The translations under genes were made by a program, and so were the position numbers. Positions 34,400 through 41,767 of a DNA stretch of 54,922 nucleotides are shown here, in pieces. Position 1 is the stretch's first letter; each line of letters starts with the position of its first letter. The stretch is from Actinomycetes bacterium (lineage in GTDB: Bacteria > Actinomycetota > Acidimicrobiia > Acidimicrobiales > JAMCQF01): NCBI GenBank assembly GCA_021851885.1, contig JAJZBS010000003.1, forward strand, positions 1 through 54,922. The letters are read 5' to 3'. The notes under the pieces were generated by a model. The model had not been told where the DNA came from, did not search any database, and worked only from the letters and a program-made list of their open reading frames with translations.

Positions 34400-34945
34400 C
34401 AGGATGTGAAGCACCGCCACCCGTACGTCGCCCGGGCATCTGCGACCACCCGCGCGGTAGCCGAACCGACCGTCCGCCATGCCACCCGCAACAACCCCGA
34501 GACGGCCAACTGCGATGCGTGGGTCACCGACCAGGCGACCTGGCCGCCGAAGTCCCGGCATGCCCGCGCCGCAGCGGGCCCAGGGCACCTGGTCGACCGT
34601 TGGGCCGCGTTCGGGACACGCGACCCCGGGAACGTCGGACTGCAGGTGACAGAGTCGCACACCGAGGTCCAGTGCCCGCCGATTCCGTCGGCCTTGCCCC
34701 TGGTCGCTGCCGGGATCACGGCACCCGAAGATCCCGCATCGGCGATTGATTGACGACCTCGGAGAGGCGCGGATGACCACGGATTCCGCCTCTTCGCCGA
34801 CGTCGATCGACTCGATCACCCTCACCCGGTGGGCACCGAGCTGACCGCGCCATACGTGGATGGGAGAACGCCATCCTCCTTGCCTCGGCTTCAAGCCGTC
34901 GAGCACTCCGAAAGCGTAGGCGGAGAATGGCGCTTCTCGCGTCAA
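34400..34945 (-). pseudogene. ISL3-family transposase remnant
   Basis: Translated in two frames, this stretch matches the N-terminal part of the ISL3 transposase remnant at 46844-47516. The first frame gives RVIESIDV, GRRNRRALDLG, GPTVDQVPWARCGAG. The second continues with RDFGGQVAWSVTH and RVAWRTVG. A frameshift near 34560 separates them, and the catalytic C-terminal part is missing. The zinc-finger and helix-turn-helix parts of the family are the ones left. It marks the left side of the island. Confidence 0.78.
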
Positions 34946-35121
34946 GCCCTGGTCGGGGCGCCCACAGATCGATTGGACAATCTGGCTGTCGCGACCGCTC
35001 GATTACACGCTGCAGAGATGCCCTCATCTGAGGGATATTACAAGCGTGCTCTGGCCGGATAGCCTCTACCGCATCGATCGATCAGTAAGAATACGACCCG
35101 TCCGTGCGATATGGTCTACAA

Positions 35122-35373
35122 TTACCGATGAATTCTCCCATTTGTGGATCCTCTGTGCGCCCAGAGAACTGCCATGATGACAACCAAGCCGACGGAGACC
35201 GTTGTTCCTGAATATACCCACAAAGCAGTTCTCGATTGGAACGCTCCTGAGGCCATAAAGGCGAAGGATAATAACTCAACGAATAGTGTGAACAATAGAC
35301 CGATGCGGATTTGTACCTCTCTTCGAAGCAATCCTTCCCGTAGTGAAGGATGTGTTGATGTTAGCTTCGGCAT
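35122..35373 (-). CDS. Small two-segment membrane protein, low GC
   Basis: This 83-residue protein has two hydrophobic segments (IGLLFTLFVELLSFAFMASG and TTVSVGLVVIMAVLWAH) with charged ends. I do not recognise the family. A GGAGG sits 12 bases before the ATG. Base composition is near 45% GC, far below its neighbours, so it and the surrounding 35.0-35.5 kb stretch look acquired. It could be a holin-like or immunity-like protein, but nothing in the sequence decides this. Confidence 0.5.
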   Translation of the reverse strand: MPKLTSTHPSLREGLLRREVQIRIGLLFTLFVELLSFAFMASGAFQSRTALWVYSGTTVSVGLVVIMAVLWAHRGSTNGRIHR

Positions 35374-35459
35374 CTTGAATTCCCGCCTCCGATCGCTTTA
35401 TCTATACTTTACTCAATGAGGGCTAGCATAACAGTAGCACTTCTTGTTGCTGTCCGAGA

Positions 35460-35708
35460 TCAGCCGTAGGTGATGGCCCCTAATTCGAGCAGTCGTCCCA
35501 TCGAACCCCCGATCGGAGCAATAGGCGCAGCCTGTACTTCTGGGAATTCCGCACCCTGGGCGATGCGTCGAATCTTTTCGGTGACGAGGTTCTGGGGTAC
35601 TTGGATAGCGGGGTCCACCCACTCAAGCGCAAGTACGTCAAGCGCACACATCATCGGGACTGACCCCAGCCAACCGGGCCGGCCATCATCAGGAACCTGC
35701 GGACCCAA
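35460..35708 (-). CDS. Unrecognised 82-residue reading frame
   Basis: The frame has a plausible coding pattern (MCALDVLALEWVDPAIQVPQ, then LVTEKIRRIAQGAEF) but no known domain. The annotated start is a TTG. A Met at residue 19 is more likely real. It may be the end of a longer gene broken at the element boundary, since it abuts the inverted repeat at 35709-35728. Confidence 0.3.
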   Translation of the reverse strand: MGPQVPDDGRPGWLGSVPMMCALDVLALEWVDPAIQVPQNLVTEKIRRIAQGAEFPEVQAAPIAPIGGSMGRLLELGAITYG

Positions 35709-35744
35709 CTGAACGGTATTGCGTTCAGTCCCGTTTAGCCCCGC
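35709..35744. repeat. Degenerate element end: inverted repeat and tandem arm motif
   Basis: CTGAACG and CGTTCAG form a 7-bp inverted repeat (35709-35728). It is followed by TTCAGTCCCG and TTAGCCCCGC in tandem (35724-35744), a mutated form of the pair of TTAGTCCCGT motifs found at 40900 and 46276. As at those places, the end of a hepT gene follows. No tRNA core copy is left here. Confidence 0.6.
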
Positions 35745-35808
35745 CGAAGCGTGTGGTCCTGGCGTCCACGCGAGGTGGAGACGAGCGCTCGGCCCGGTGG
35801 GCCCTCGG

Positions 35809-36153
35809 TCAGTTGTCCCCGATGCTGGCAGCGAGGCACCGCACGGCCCCCTCGAGGTCTGGGAGATCGCGGTCGACCGTGGCGCGCACGATGGCGTGCG
35901 ACGTGTCGAAGTAGCGATGCGCGAGTCGGTCCCGCATGGCGGAGATCTGCGACCGGGGCAGCGTCAGTTCCTGTGCGAGCACGTCGGCGGGCAGCGACTT
36001 CACCGCCGACACCGCCTCCCCGATCTCGATCAACCGCACTCGGACGGCATCGAACACCAGGCCGTCTTCGAGGTCCCCCCGCTCCAGGTGGTGACGGATC
36101 GACTCGATGGCGACGAGGATGTCCTCCAGCCGCTGGCGCTGGCGGCGAGTCAC
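35809..36153 (-). CDS. hepT: HepT-family toxin (copy 1)
   Basis: This 114-residue HEPN-fold protein has the R-x4-H-x-Y motif of HepT ribonucleases (R74, H79, Y81 in RDRLAHRYFD). In studied systems the partner MntA adds AMP to the Tyr of this motif and silences the toxin. The GTG at 36153 overlaps the stop of the MntA gene by 4 bases, so antitoxin is made first. The protein is about 80% like copy 2 at 40938. The last 75 bases of the gene and its downstream flank are duplicated in the remnant at 46360. Confidence 0.9.
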   Translation of the reverse strand: MTRRQRQRLEDILVAIESIRHHLERGDLEDGLVFDAVRVRLIEIGEAVSAVKSLPADVLAQELTLPRSQISAMRDRLAHRYFDTSHAIVRATVDRDLPDLEGAVRCLAASIGDN

Positions 36154-36647
36154 AACGCCTGCGCCTCGGCCAAGACCTCATCGGCCACCCCTGCCTTCAG
36201 GTCCGTTGCGGGCACCAGGTCCACCGGCGCACCGAGCAACGCCTGGAGCTCGGCCTGGCACCGGCCAAGTTCGAACAGGCCGACCCCGGGGGCGACGTCG
36301 ACGAGCAGGTCCACATCGCTCTCCGCCCGCTCGTCGCCGCGAGCGACGCTGCCGAAGACCCGGACGTTCGTCAATCCGTGCGCCTCAGCGATACGAAGCA
36401 CCTGACGCCGGTTCTTCCTCAGACGTGCGGCGTTCCGGTTACCCGATCGTGGCGAATGCACCGCCAGCTCCAGCTCCAACCCCGTTGCACCGACAAGTCG
36501 CTGCAACGTCGGAAGTGAGGGCTGGCGAGCACCGGACTCATAGGCGCTCACCACGCTCTGGGTCACACCGGCTCGGCGAGCCAGCTCGACCTGCGTCATC
36601 CCTACCCGTAGGCGGGCATGGCGCAGGATCGACCCAGCGGTCTCCAC
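36150..36647 (-). CDS. mntA: Xre-MntA fused antitoxin (copy 1)
   Basis: This 165-residue antitoxin joins an Xre helix-turn-helix (about 5-58, MTQVELARRAGVTQSVVSAY) to a minimal nucleotidyltransferase. The transferase motif is G99-S-V-A-R-G with the Asp pair in S110-D-V-D113. It would AMPylate HepT and, through the added DNA-binding domain, repress its own promoter. Most described MntA proteins lack the Xre part. GTG 36647 is chosen because copy 2 starts at the matching codon (MESAGSIL). Confidence 0.88.
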   Translation of the reverse strand: METAGSILRHARLRVGMTQVELARRAGVTQSVVSAYESGARQPSLPTLQRLVGATGLELELAVHSPRSGNRNAARLRKNRRQVLRIAEAHGLTNVRVFGSVARGDERAESDVDLLVDVAPGVGLFELGRCQAELQALLGAPVDLVPATDLKAGVADEVLAEAQAL

Positions 36648-37010
36648 ACATTCGATGATAGCGGATCGTCGATGATCCCGTCGCCTGCACCGACCAGCGC
36701 CACCACCATGAGGCCCCACATCGCACACGGCTGGCTCACCCCGATCGAGTTCATCGAGGTCTGGCTCCACCAACAGCAAGGAGTGCTCGCACAGTGGGTG
36801 GATCAGCTATGGGGTACCGACCAACTTCTCTACGCCGACAAGCCGAAATGGGCGCTGCTCGGCCGATCTCACCCCGCTGAGATCCGAAGAACCGGGAAAG
36901 GGGGCCTCCGCGGCGCGCCGGGTACGACGCACCCGGTTCCGCCTCGGCGGCGGCGATCGTCACCGTCCGGGCGCGGACCATCGGCGGAGCCCGGCCGGTA
37001 CCCTCGGATC
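36648..37010. other. Gap upstream of mntA copy 1
   Basis: These 363 bases should hold the mntA promoter. A plus-strand frame (36709 on, MRPHIAHGWLTPIEF) looks partly coding but has no clear start and no known family. Its first part is duplicated near 46745-46800, so it probably belongs to the mobile unit. Confidence 0.4.
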
Positions 37011-37334
37011 ATGCAGGTGCGGATGCGAACGTGGCCCGCCCGGCGCTCGCCGGGGATCGTCGGGGGCGTGCTATTCCTCGCCGGTGTGCTGGCCACCCTG
37101 GCGGTGATGGCACTCCTCGCCATTCTGGGCCTCGCGCTCCTGGCGTTGGCCGCGGTCGCGCTCGGCGCCCAATACCTCCTCGCCGCGCTGTCCCCCGCCT
37201 ACCGGCGGCGCCGCAGCGAGCGCACCGTCAGCATGCCCACGGTCCTCCGCTCGATGGTGCGGTTCGCACCCGGACGTGACCAGGTGATCGAGGCGACAGC
37301 AACCGAGCTACCTGGCGAGCGGCACCGGGGCTGA
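37011..37334 (+). CDS. Small membrane protein of unknown function
   Basis: This 107-residue protein has one long or two close hydrophobic segments (about 14-52, Leu/Ala-rich) followed by a basic part and a hydrophilic tail. No family is recognised and the ribosome site is weak. High GC and normal codon use make it look native, in contrast to the low-GC genes of the island. Confidence 0.5.
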   Translation: MQVRMRTWPARRSPGIVGGVLFLAGVLATLAVMALLAILGLALLALAAVALGAQYLLAALSPAYRRRRSERTVSMPTVLRSMVRFAPGRDQVIEATATELPGERHRG

Positions 37335-37407
37335 CGCCCGCCCGCGTCTCATCGGGCCAGTTCGGGTCCCGCCGCCCTCGGTCGGCCCCAGTCCGGTTCG
37401 GTACGGG

Positions 37408-37971
37408 TCAGCCGACCGGGCGGTCGAAGCCGACCAGGCCGTCGTCGAGTGCCACCCCCAGGGTATTGAGTGTCATCGCGACCATGTGGTAGTGCCCGAC
37501 GAGCATGGGGAGCTCGATCAGCTGCTGTTCGTCGTAGGCGGCTGCCAGCGCGTGCCAGGTCCCATCCGAGATGCACCAGTCGGAGTGCAATTCGTCGGCC
37601 GCGACGAGCAACAGGCGGTCCCGCCCCTCCCAGCCGGCTTCCGGGCCCGGCGGCACGCGCTCGATCTCCGCGTCCGACATGCCGGCAGCCCGTGCCAGCA
37701 CGACATGCTGGGCCCACTCGTACTCGGCCTGGCAATTCCAGGCCGTGCGCAGGATGAGCAGCTCGCGGTCGCGGGGCGGGAGCTTGCCGTTGAGCAGCTT
37801 TCCCCCGAACGGCAGCCAGCGCCGGGTCAGGCCCTCGGCACGCACCAAGGTGGTGAAGATGTTGGCCTCGCTCCCGGCCACGGTCACGCCCTCGAGTAGG
37901 GCGCTGGCAGACGGCGTCCGATCGGCGACAGGCAACGGCGTGATGCGGGGTGCGGTCGGTCGCTGGGCCAT
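37408..37971 (-). CDS. Carboxymuconolactone decarboxylase-family protein
   Basis: This 187-residue AhpD-like protein carries the family core RELLILRTAWNCQAEYEWAQH (split as RELLILRTAWN and CQAEYEWAQH), with the conserved Glu and His, followed by LARAAGMSDAEIERV. The C-x2-C of AhpD peroxidases is not kept, since only one Cys is seen, so peroxidase activity of the AhpD type is doubtful. AGGAGG before ATG 37971 sets the start. It looks native. Confidence 0.88.
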   Translation of the reverse strand: MAQRPTAPRITPLPVADRTPSASALLEGVTVAGSEANIFTTLVRAEGLTRRWLPFGGKLLNGKLPPRDRELLILRTAWNCQAEYEWAQHVVLARAAGMSDAEIERVPPGPEAGWEGRDRLLLVAADELHSDWCISDGTWHALAAAYDEQQLIELPMLVGHYHMVAMTLNTLGVALDDGLVGFDRPVG

Positions 37972-38403
37972 GGGTCCTCCTGGCGGGTCATGCCGGTCCC
38001 TGGGACCGGCGTCAACCCCGACGCTACCGATCCAGTGGGGGACGCAGCAGACCGCAGCGAAGTCGCCCGTGCGCAGCGGCCCCCCATCGTCCAGCCCCTC
38101 CGTCGAGAGGCTCACGTGGTCCCAATCCCAGTGCGATGGCCCGTGGCAGTCCCAGCGGGGCAGTCGAGAACCAGGACACGTCCAGCGGCGCCATCAGCCG
38201 ATCAATCCCCTGACCAGGAACTTTGCGAGTGGAGGTGACATCACTTACTCGGCTGGCTTCGCTCCTCTGGTGTGGCGAATGTGCTGGTCACGGGCCCTGC
38301 ATACGGCACTGCCCTACCGCAGCGCCTACCCAGGTTTAGAGCATGTGGCGATAATCGCCATGACGCTCGATCGCCTCGTTCTCGCGCAAGCGCCCGGGCA
38401 GGG
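37972..38403. other. Gap holding a truncated tRNA-end repeat
   Basis: No gene is seen in these 432 bases. They contain the 38192-38238 copy of the tRNA-Ala downstream flank. The sequence right of it (38239-38403) matches neither the other junctions nor a known gene. Confidence 0.5.
38192..38238. repeat. Truncated att-like repeat (tRNA-Ala downstream flank)
   Basis: The last 29 bases (38210-38238) equal the start of the 67-bp repeat, up to the eighth base of the tRNA acceptor/T-arm region. The 18 bases before it (CATCAGCCGATCA core) match the flank of the intact tRNA at 49.4 kb more closely than the 40.7 and 46.1 kb copies do. It may be the oldest, original downstream junction. Confidence 0.75.
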
Positions 38404-39048
38404 TCACGCTCGCTCCGTTGAAGAGGTTGGACCCTCAAGCTTCCAGGGCGGCCCCCCGAGGTTGTGCACGTCGTCGTTCTGCAACAGGTGGTACATCTCT
38501 CGGGCCTCATGCTCGGGCACCACAGCCTTGCTCACCAGCTGATGCAGCAGATCGCACGTCCGCCATCCCGGAGCACCTGACAGAGCCTGCCAAAGGGCGA
38601 GGGCATCCTCGTCGTCGCTGGCAAAGGCGCGGGACCTGGTCAGAGCAATGGCGATGGACGCGGATTCGCCGGCATCGAGTCGTCGAGCCTTTGCGCCGAG
38701 CGCGTGACGCCATGCGCGATCCTCTGGTCGCCGGGACTGCAGGCGGACGGCCAACTCCATCTCGTCGTCGCTGAGCGTGAGAACGGTGAGCTCGCCCGAG
38801 TCGAGCGTCAGCAGCTCATCGAGGCCCCGGACAGCCGACAGCGCCCGGCTGGCTCGGCCTGAACCCAGCCCGGCGTCGTCGGCTTCGCGCTGGAGCGCCC
38901 TGCGGATCCGGCGCAGTTCGCTCGGATCATCCGCGTCGGCACCGTGGACCCCGTCGGCGACCAGGATCGTCCCACCGGACAGCTGGAGCAGGTGTCGGGT
39001 CCAGCCGACGACGGCGAAGCTGCGAGCGACCGAGGCGTCGACCAGCAC
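38404..39048 (-). CDS. PIN-domain toxin-like protein
   Basis: This 214-residue protein begins with MLVDASVARSFA, the first PIN strand with its metal-binding Asp. Later it has DAGESASIAIALTRSRAFASDD, with the conserved acidic residues of PIN nucleases. The middle (about 35-100) is longer than in VapC. GTG 39048 lies 12 bases after the stop of the Xre-ImmA gene. Pairing of an Xre/Zn-peptidase gene with a PIN gene is a known predicted toxin-antitoxin layout. RNA cleavage is inferred from family. Confidence 0.78.
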   Translation of the reverse strand: MLVDASVARSFAVVGWTRHLLQLSGGTILVADGVHGADADDPSELRRIRRALQREADDAGLGSGRASRALSAVRGLDELLTLDSGELTVLTLSDDEMELAVRLQSRRPEDRAWRHALGAKARRLDAGESASIAIALTRSRAFASDDEDALALWQALSGAPGWRTCDLLHQLVSKAVVPEHEAREMYHLLQNDDVHNLGGPPWKLEGPTSSTERA

Positions 39049-39060
39049 AACCGCACTCGC

Positions 39061-40242
39061 TCACCGTTCGCGGTTGCCGAATGCCGCGTCCTCGAGGTCC
39101 TGCTGGACTCGTCGCTCGTCGTCGGCCGGGCCGGGACGGGCGCGGAGCTGACGGACCTCTTCGGTGCTCGTGCCGAGGATCTCAGCGGCGTCTCCCGGGG
39201 TGATCACGGCGCGTTCGAGGGCGGCACGCACGAGCAGCAAGACTCGGGTTGGCTGCGCCGCCAGGGGATTGAGCTCGTAGCTGCCCAGGTCCGCCGGGTG
39301 CACCCGGTAGCCGAGCGCCAACGCCAGCCGGCTCGGGGACGCCTCGGCCAAGGCGGCGTAGTCCGAACGCGAGATGAGTCGCTCTTGCAGCAGGCGCACC
39401 CGCAGGGTGGCGAAGCTCACGCCGAAGTGCCGCTGGAGGTGCACGACCAGGGTGGGCTCGGTCAGCTCGTCGAACGTCGCCAGCTCGCTGACCGCCCGGC
39501 GCAGCTCATCGCCTGGCACGAGGAACTCGCCGGCGAAGGCGTCGGCGAACCGCTCGCGGCCGTGGTCCTCGCCCGGCATCGAAACCACGACGTCGGCGTG
39601 CTGGGAGTGGAAGTACGCGTGAGCGAGCTCATGGGCCAAGGTGAAGACCTGACGGCCGAGGGTCATCTCGGAGTTGACGACGATGCAGAACCCCACCTCT
39701 GGGTGGTTGTAGAAGAACCCCGAGGGTGCCGCTCGAAGATCAACCCCGAGCGGGAGCCGCCAGATGAGGACGCGCTCGTCCAGCACTTGGAAGGGGTCGC
39801 CGAGGGCACCTCCGCCGAGGTTGAGCTGGCAACGCAGCTGGCGGGCCGCCCAGGCGCCTTCCTTCGCGCTCACACTGCGCGCCGCAGGAAACGGGCTACG
39901 CCCAGGGCCCGGGAGCTTCACCCCCATCTCGCCGGCCAGCTCGACGTACTCGGAAACCCGCTGCTCGAACAGCCGCAGCCCACCCCTTGCGCTGTCTCCG
40001 AGGTCCCTCGGCGCGGCACGAAAGAGCATCCCGCTCACGTCCAGCCGTGACCCGACCAGCTCCTCGCCCGCCAGGAGGGACTCGAGGGAGGTCCCGTACA
40101 GGCGAGCCAGCGCCGCCGCCACGGTGAGCGGCACCTGGCGACGCCCCGCCTCGTAGTAGTTGAGCAGCACACGGTTGACTCCAACCGCCTCAGCCGCAGC
40201 CTCCTGCGACAGCCCTGCTCGCTCCCTGACCGTACGCAGCAC
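39061..40242 (-). CDS. Xre-ImmA/IrrE (COG2856) antitoxin-protease
   Basis: This 393-residue protein has an N-terminal Xre helix-turn-helix (about 3-57, GLSQEAAAEAVGVNR) and a central Zn-peptidase domain of the ImmA/IrrE type with HELAH near 202 (FTLAHELAHAYFH) and a downstream ERFADAFAGEFLVP. The C-terminal part is helical. It would bind the upstream operator and control or protect against the PIN toxin, by analogy with ImmA-ImmR and COG2856 modules. The GTG 40242 start has no good ribosome site close by, and an AGGAGGTG lies about 25 bases upstream in another frame. Confidence 0.87.
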   Translation of the reverse strand: MLRTVRERAGLSQEAAAEAVGVNRVLLNYYEAGRRQVPLTVAAALARLYGTSLESLLAGEELVGSRLDVSGMLFRAAPRDLGDSARGGLRLFEQRVSEYVELAGEMGVKLPGPGRSPFPAARSVSAKEGAWAARQLRCQLNLGGGALGDPFQVLDERVLIWRLPLGVDLRAAPSGFFYNHPEVGFCIVVNSEMTLGRQVFTLAHELAHAYFHSQHADVVVSMPGEDHGRERFADAFAGEFLVPGDELRRAVSELATFDELTEPTLVVHLQRHFGVSFATLRVRLLQERLISRSDYAALAEASPSRLALALGYRVHPADLGSYELNPLAAQPTRVLLLVRAALERAVITPGDAAEILGTSTEEVRQLRARPGPADDERRVQQDLEDAAFGNRER

Positions 40243-40278
40243 CCCACCGATCGAGCCCAGCGCGACACCTCCTTCGTC

Positions 40279-40315
40279 TGTTACAATGTTCTAGGTACCG
40301 GGGTTCAGTGTAACA
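40279..40315. promoter_or_regulatory. Inverted-repeat operator upstream of the Xre-ImmA gene
   Basis: TGTTACA and TGTAACA form a 7-bp inverted repeat with a 23-base spacer, 37 bp upstream of the Xre-ImmA start. Each arm is followed by a related AATGTTCT / ACATTCTG stretch, giving two half-sites on the same face. An Xre autorepressor site is the likely role. Confidence 0.55.
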
Positions 40316-40625
40316 TTCTGGCGCAGACAACGGGTAGCTCGGTCGGAGAAGAGCAGGAGGTTCCAAGTGAACCGCCTGTAAGTCTCGTGCTGGCTGGCCT
40401 GGGGCTGGCCGCAGCATGGTTGGCGTCGTCTGCTGCGTGGTGCGTGACTCGTGAATCGCCTGGCCCCGAAGGGGTGCCTTTCCCGGGATTTGTCCGCATC
40501 GCGTGGTTGACGACGCCGACCCGGTCGCTCACCCCGATGGCTTGATAAGAAGCTTGCCCGACCCGTGGCTGCGGGTCGATCGTCTCGCTGTCGTTCCGCG
40601 ATCTGCGCCGCTTGCGCTTGGCCAT
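40305..40625 (-). CDS. Possible small basic protein
   Basis: This is a 106-residue frame that starts MAKRKRRRSRNDSET behind a good ribosome site (GGGGGAG, 5 bases before ATG 40625). The first 50 residues look coding. The end runs into the repeat shared with 48.3 kb and the Xre operator, so the 3' part may be fortuitous. No family is recognised. Confidence 0.3.
   Translation of the reverse strand: MAKRKRRRSRNDSETIDPQPRVGQASYQAIGVSDRVGVVNHAMRTNPGKGTPSGPGDSRVTHHAADDANHAAASPRPASTRLTGGSLGTSCSSPTELPVVCARMLH
40366..40425 (-). repeat. 60-bp repeat shared in inverted orientation with 48342-48401
   Basis: On the minus strand this stretch (core GCGGCCAGCCCCAGGCCAGC, then ACGAGACTTACAGGCG) matches the plus strand at 48342-48401 with about three mismatches in 60. 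Both copies are inside the island, in different segments. The role is unknown. Confidence 0.75.
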
Positions 40626-40670
40626 CGTGCTCCCCCGCCACGGAGCTGACCGGCCCCGTTCGGGGGAACG

Positions 40671-40700
40671 TTAGTCCCGTCGGGCTGCAACGGGACTAAT
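40671..40700. repeat. Inverted pair of TTAGTCCCGT (junction at 40.7 kb)
   Basis: TTAGTCCCGT and ACGGGACTAA are separated by 9 bases, a perfect 10-bp inverted repeat. It lies 31 bases left of the 67-bp core. The same arrangement is at 49350-49380 and half of it at 46066-46076. A recombinase arm site or a hairpin are both possible. Confidence 0.85.
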
Positions 40701-40731
40701 CAACCAGCCGGCACATCAGCCGGTATGGCCG

Positions 40732-40798
40732 CTGACCAGGAACTTTGCGAGTGGAGGTGAGCGGACTCGAACCGCCGACTTCTACGTTGCGAACGTAG
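40732..40798. repeat. 67-bp att core (3' part of tRNA-Ala), copy at 40.7 kb
   Basis: The sequence equals 46108-46174 and 49413-49479 at every position. It contains the tRNA-Ala 3' part from the anticodon loop stem to the discriminator plus 20 bp of downstream flank. Right of it the sequence (GACGGGCACCCCC) differs from the tRNA 5' half, so this copy is not a tRNA gene. It is the expected footprint of site-specific integration at a tRNA. Confidence 0.9.
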
Positions 40799-40899
40799 GA
40801 CGGGCACCCCCGGTGAGCTGGTCGAACATACAAACGACCAGATCAGCGGATTCGTCGAGGTGCACCGAAGGGCACGGACGGGCACCCTCGGGCACACAT

Positions 40900-40919
40900 T
40901 TAGTCCCGTTTAGTCCCGC
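40900..40919. repeat. Tandem TTAGTCCCGT arm motifs (40.9 kb)
   Basis: TTAGTCCCGT and TTAGTCCCGC follow each other directly, 101 bp right of the att core and 18 bp before the hepT stop. The same pair is at 46276-46295. Direct repeats of this kind beside a core are typical of integrase arm-type sites, though that use is inferred. Confidence 0.8.
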
Positions 40920-40937
40920 CGGCCGTGGTCGTCCTCA

Positions 40938-41273
40938 CTACTGCCCCGCCACCGAATCGGACAGGCGCTCCACCGCAGCTTGCAGGTCCGGAAGGTCGCG
41001 ATCGACGGTAGCGCTCACGATCGCATGCGATGTGTCGAAGTAGCGGTGGGCCAGCCGGTCCCGCATCGCCGCGATTTGGGACCACGGCAAGCCCGGATCC
41101 TTCGCGAGCAGTTCACGCGGCAGTGCCTTGACCGCCTCGCCGATCTCGATGAGCCTGATCCGAACTGCATCGAGGACCAGTCCGTCGTCCAGTGTCCCGC
41201 GTTGCAGGTGCTGCTGGATGGCTTCGATGGCAGCGAGGATGTCCTCCAGTCGCTGCCGCTCCCGTCGAGTCAC
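40938..41273 (-). CDS. hepT: HepT-family toxin (copy 2)
   Basis: This 111-residue HEPN protein has R71, H76 and Y78 in RDRLAHRYFD, the R-x4-H-x-Y motif. It is shorter than copy 1 by three residues around residue 50. The GTG start overlaps the mntA stop (GTGA). Its end is 18 bp from the element arm motifs. It is diverged enough from copy 1 that cross-neutralisation by the other antitoxin cannot be assumed. Confidence 0.9.
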   Translation of the reverse strand: MTRRERQRLEDILAAIEAIQQHLQRGTLDDGLVLDAVRIRLIEIGEAVKALPRELLAKDPGLPWSQIAAMRDRLAHRYFDTSHAIVSATVDRDLPDLQAAVERLSDSVAGQ

Positions 41274-41767
41274 AGGGCACGCGCCTCGGCCAGGACCTCT
41301 CCGGCGACTCCGGGCTTCAGATCCGCGGCAGGCACCAGGTCCACCCGGGCGCCGAGGAGGGCTTCGAGTTCGCTCTGGCAGCGACCCAGCTCGATCAGGC
41401 CGACGCCCGGAGCCACGTCGACAAGCAGGTCGACATCGCTGTCGGCCATCTCTTCGCCGCGAGCGACACTCCCGAACACCCGGACGTTGCCCAGTCCGTG
41501 TGCAGCGGCGATCTGGCGGATCTGCCGGCGATGACGCCTGACCGCTGCGGCAAGCGGCATTCCGCTCGGGCGTCGACGGAGGTGGATGTCCAGCTCGAAC
41601 CCCGTGGCAGCGACCAGGCGCTCCAGCGTCGGCACCGACGGCTGGCGAGCACCAGACTCGTACGCGCTCACCACGCTCTGGGTGACCCCGGCCCGACGAG
41701 CCAACTCCACCTGCGACAACCCCGCTTGACGACGAGCGCCACGGAGGATGGATCCGGCGGACTCCAT
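41270..41767 (-). CDS. mntA: Xre-MntA fused antitoxin (copy 2)
   Basis: This 165-residue protein has an Xre domain (GLSQVELARRAGVTQSVVSA) and a nucleotidyltransferase domain with GSVARG and SDVDLLVD, in the same layout as copy 1. ATG 41767 is chosen to match copy 1, and ATG 41779 is possible. An AT-rich patch just upstream (TAAATATT and TTGACA near 41780-41795 on the minus strand) probably holds the promoter. Confidence 0.88.
   Translation of the reverse strand: MESAGSILRGARRQAGLSQVELARRAGVTQSVVSAYESGARQPSVPTLERLVAATGFELDIHLRRRPSGMPLAAAVRRHRRQIRQIAAAHGLGNVRVFGSVARGEEMADSDVDLLVDVAPGVGLIELGRCQSELEALLGARVDLVPAADLKPGVAGEVLAEARAL

Noticed and set aside
34829-35062. Small plus-strand gene in the low-GC pocket
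   Set aside because: No ribosome site and no coding pattern. Its first part is antisense to the ISL3 flank.
40738-40800. Additional tRNA gene at 40.7 kb
   Set aside because: Only the 3' part is present. The 5' acceptor, D-arm and half of the anticodon arm are missing, so it cannot fold. The same holds for 46.1 kb.
35809-41273. HEPN/MNT genes as a CRISPR or restriction-linked defence system
   Set aside because: No methylase, nuclease or helicase partner is near. The pair alone is a type of toxin-antitoxin unit.
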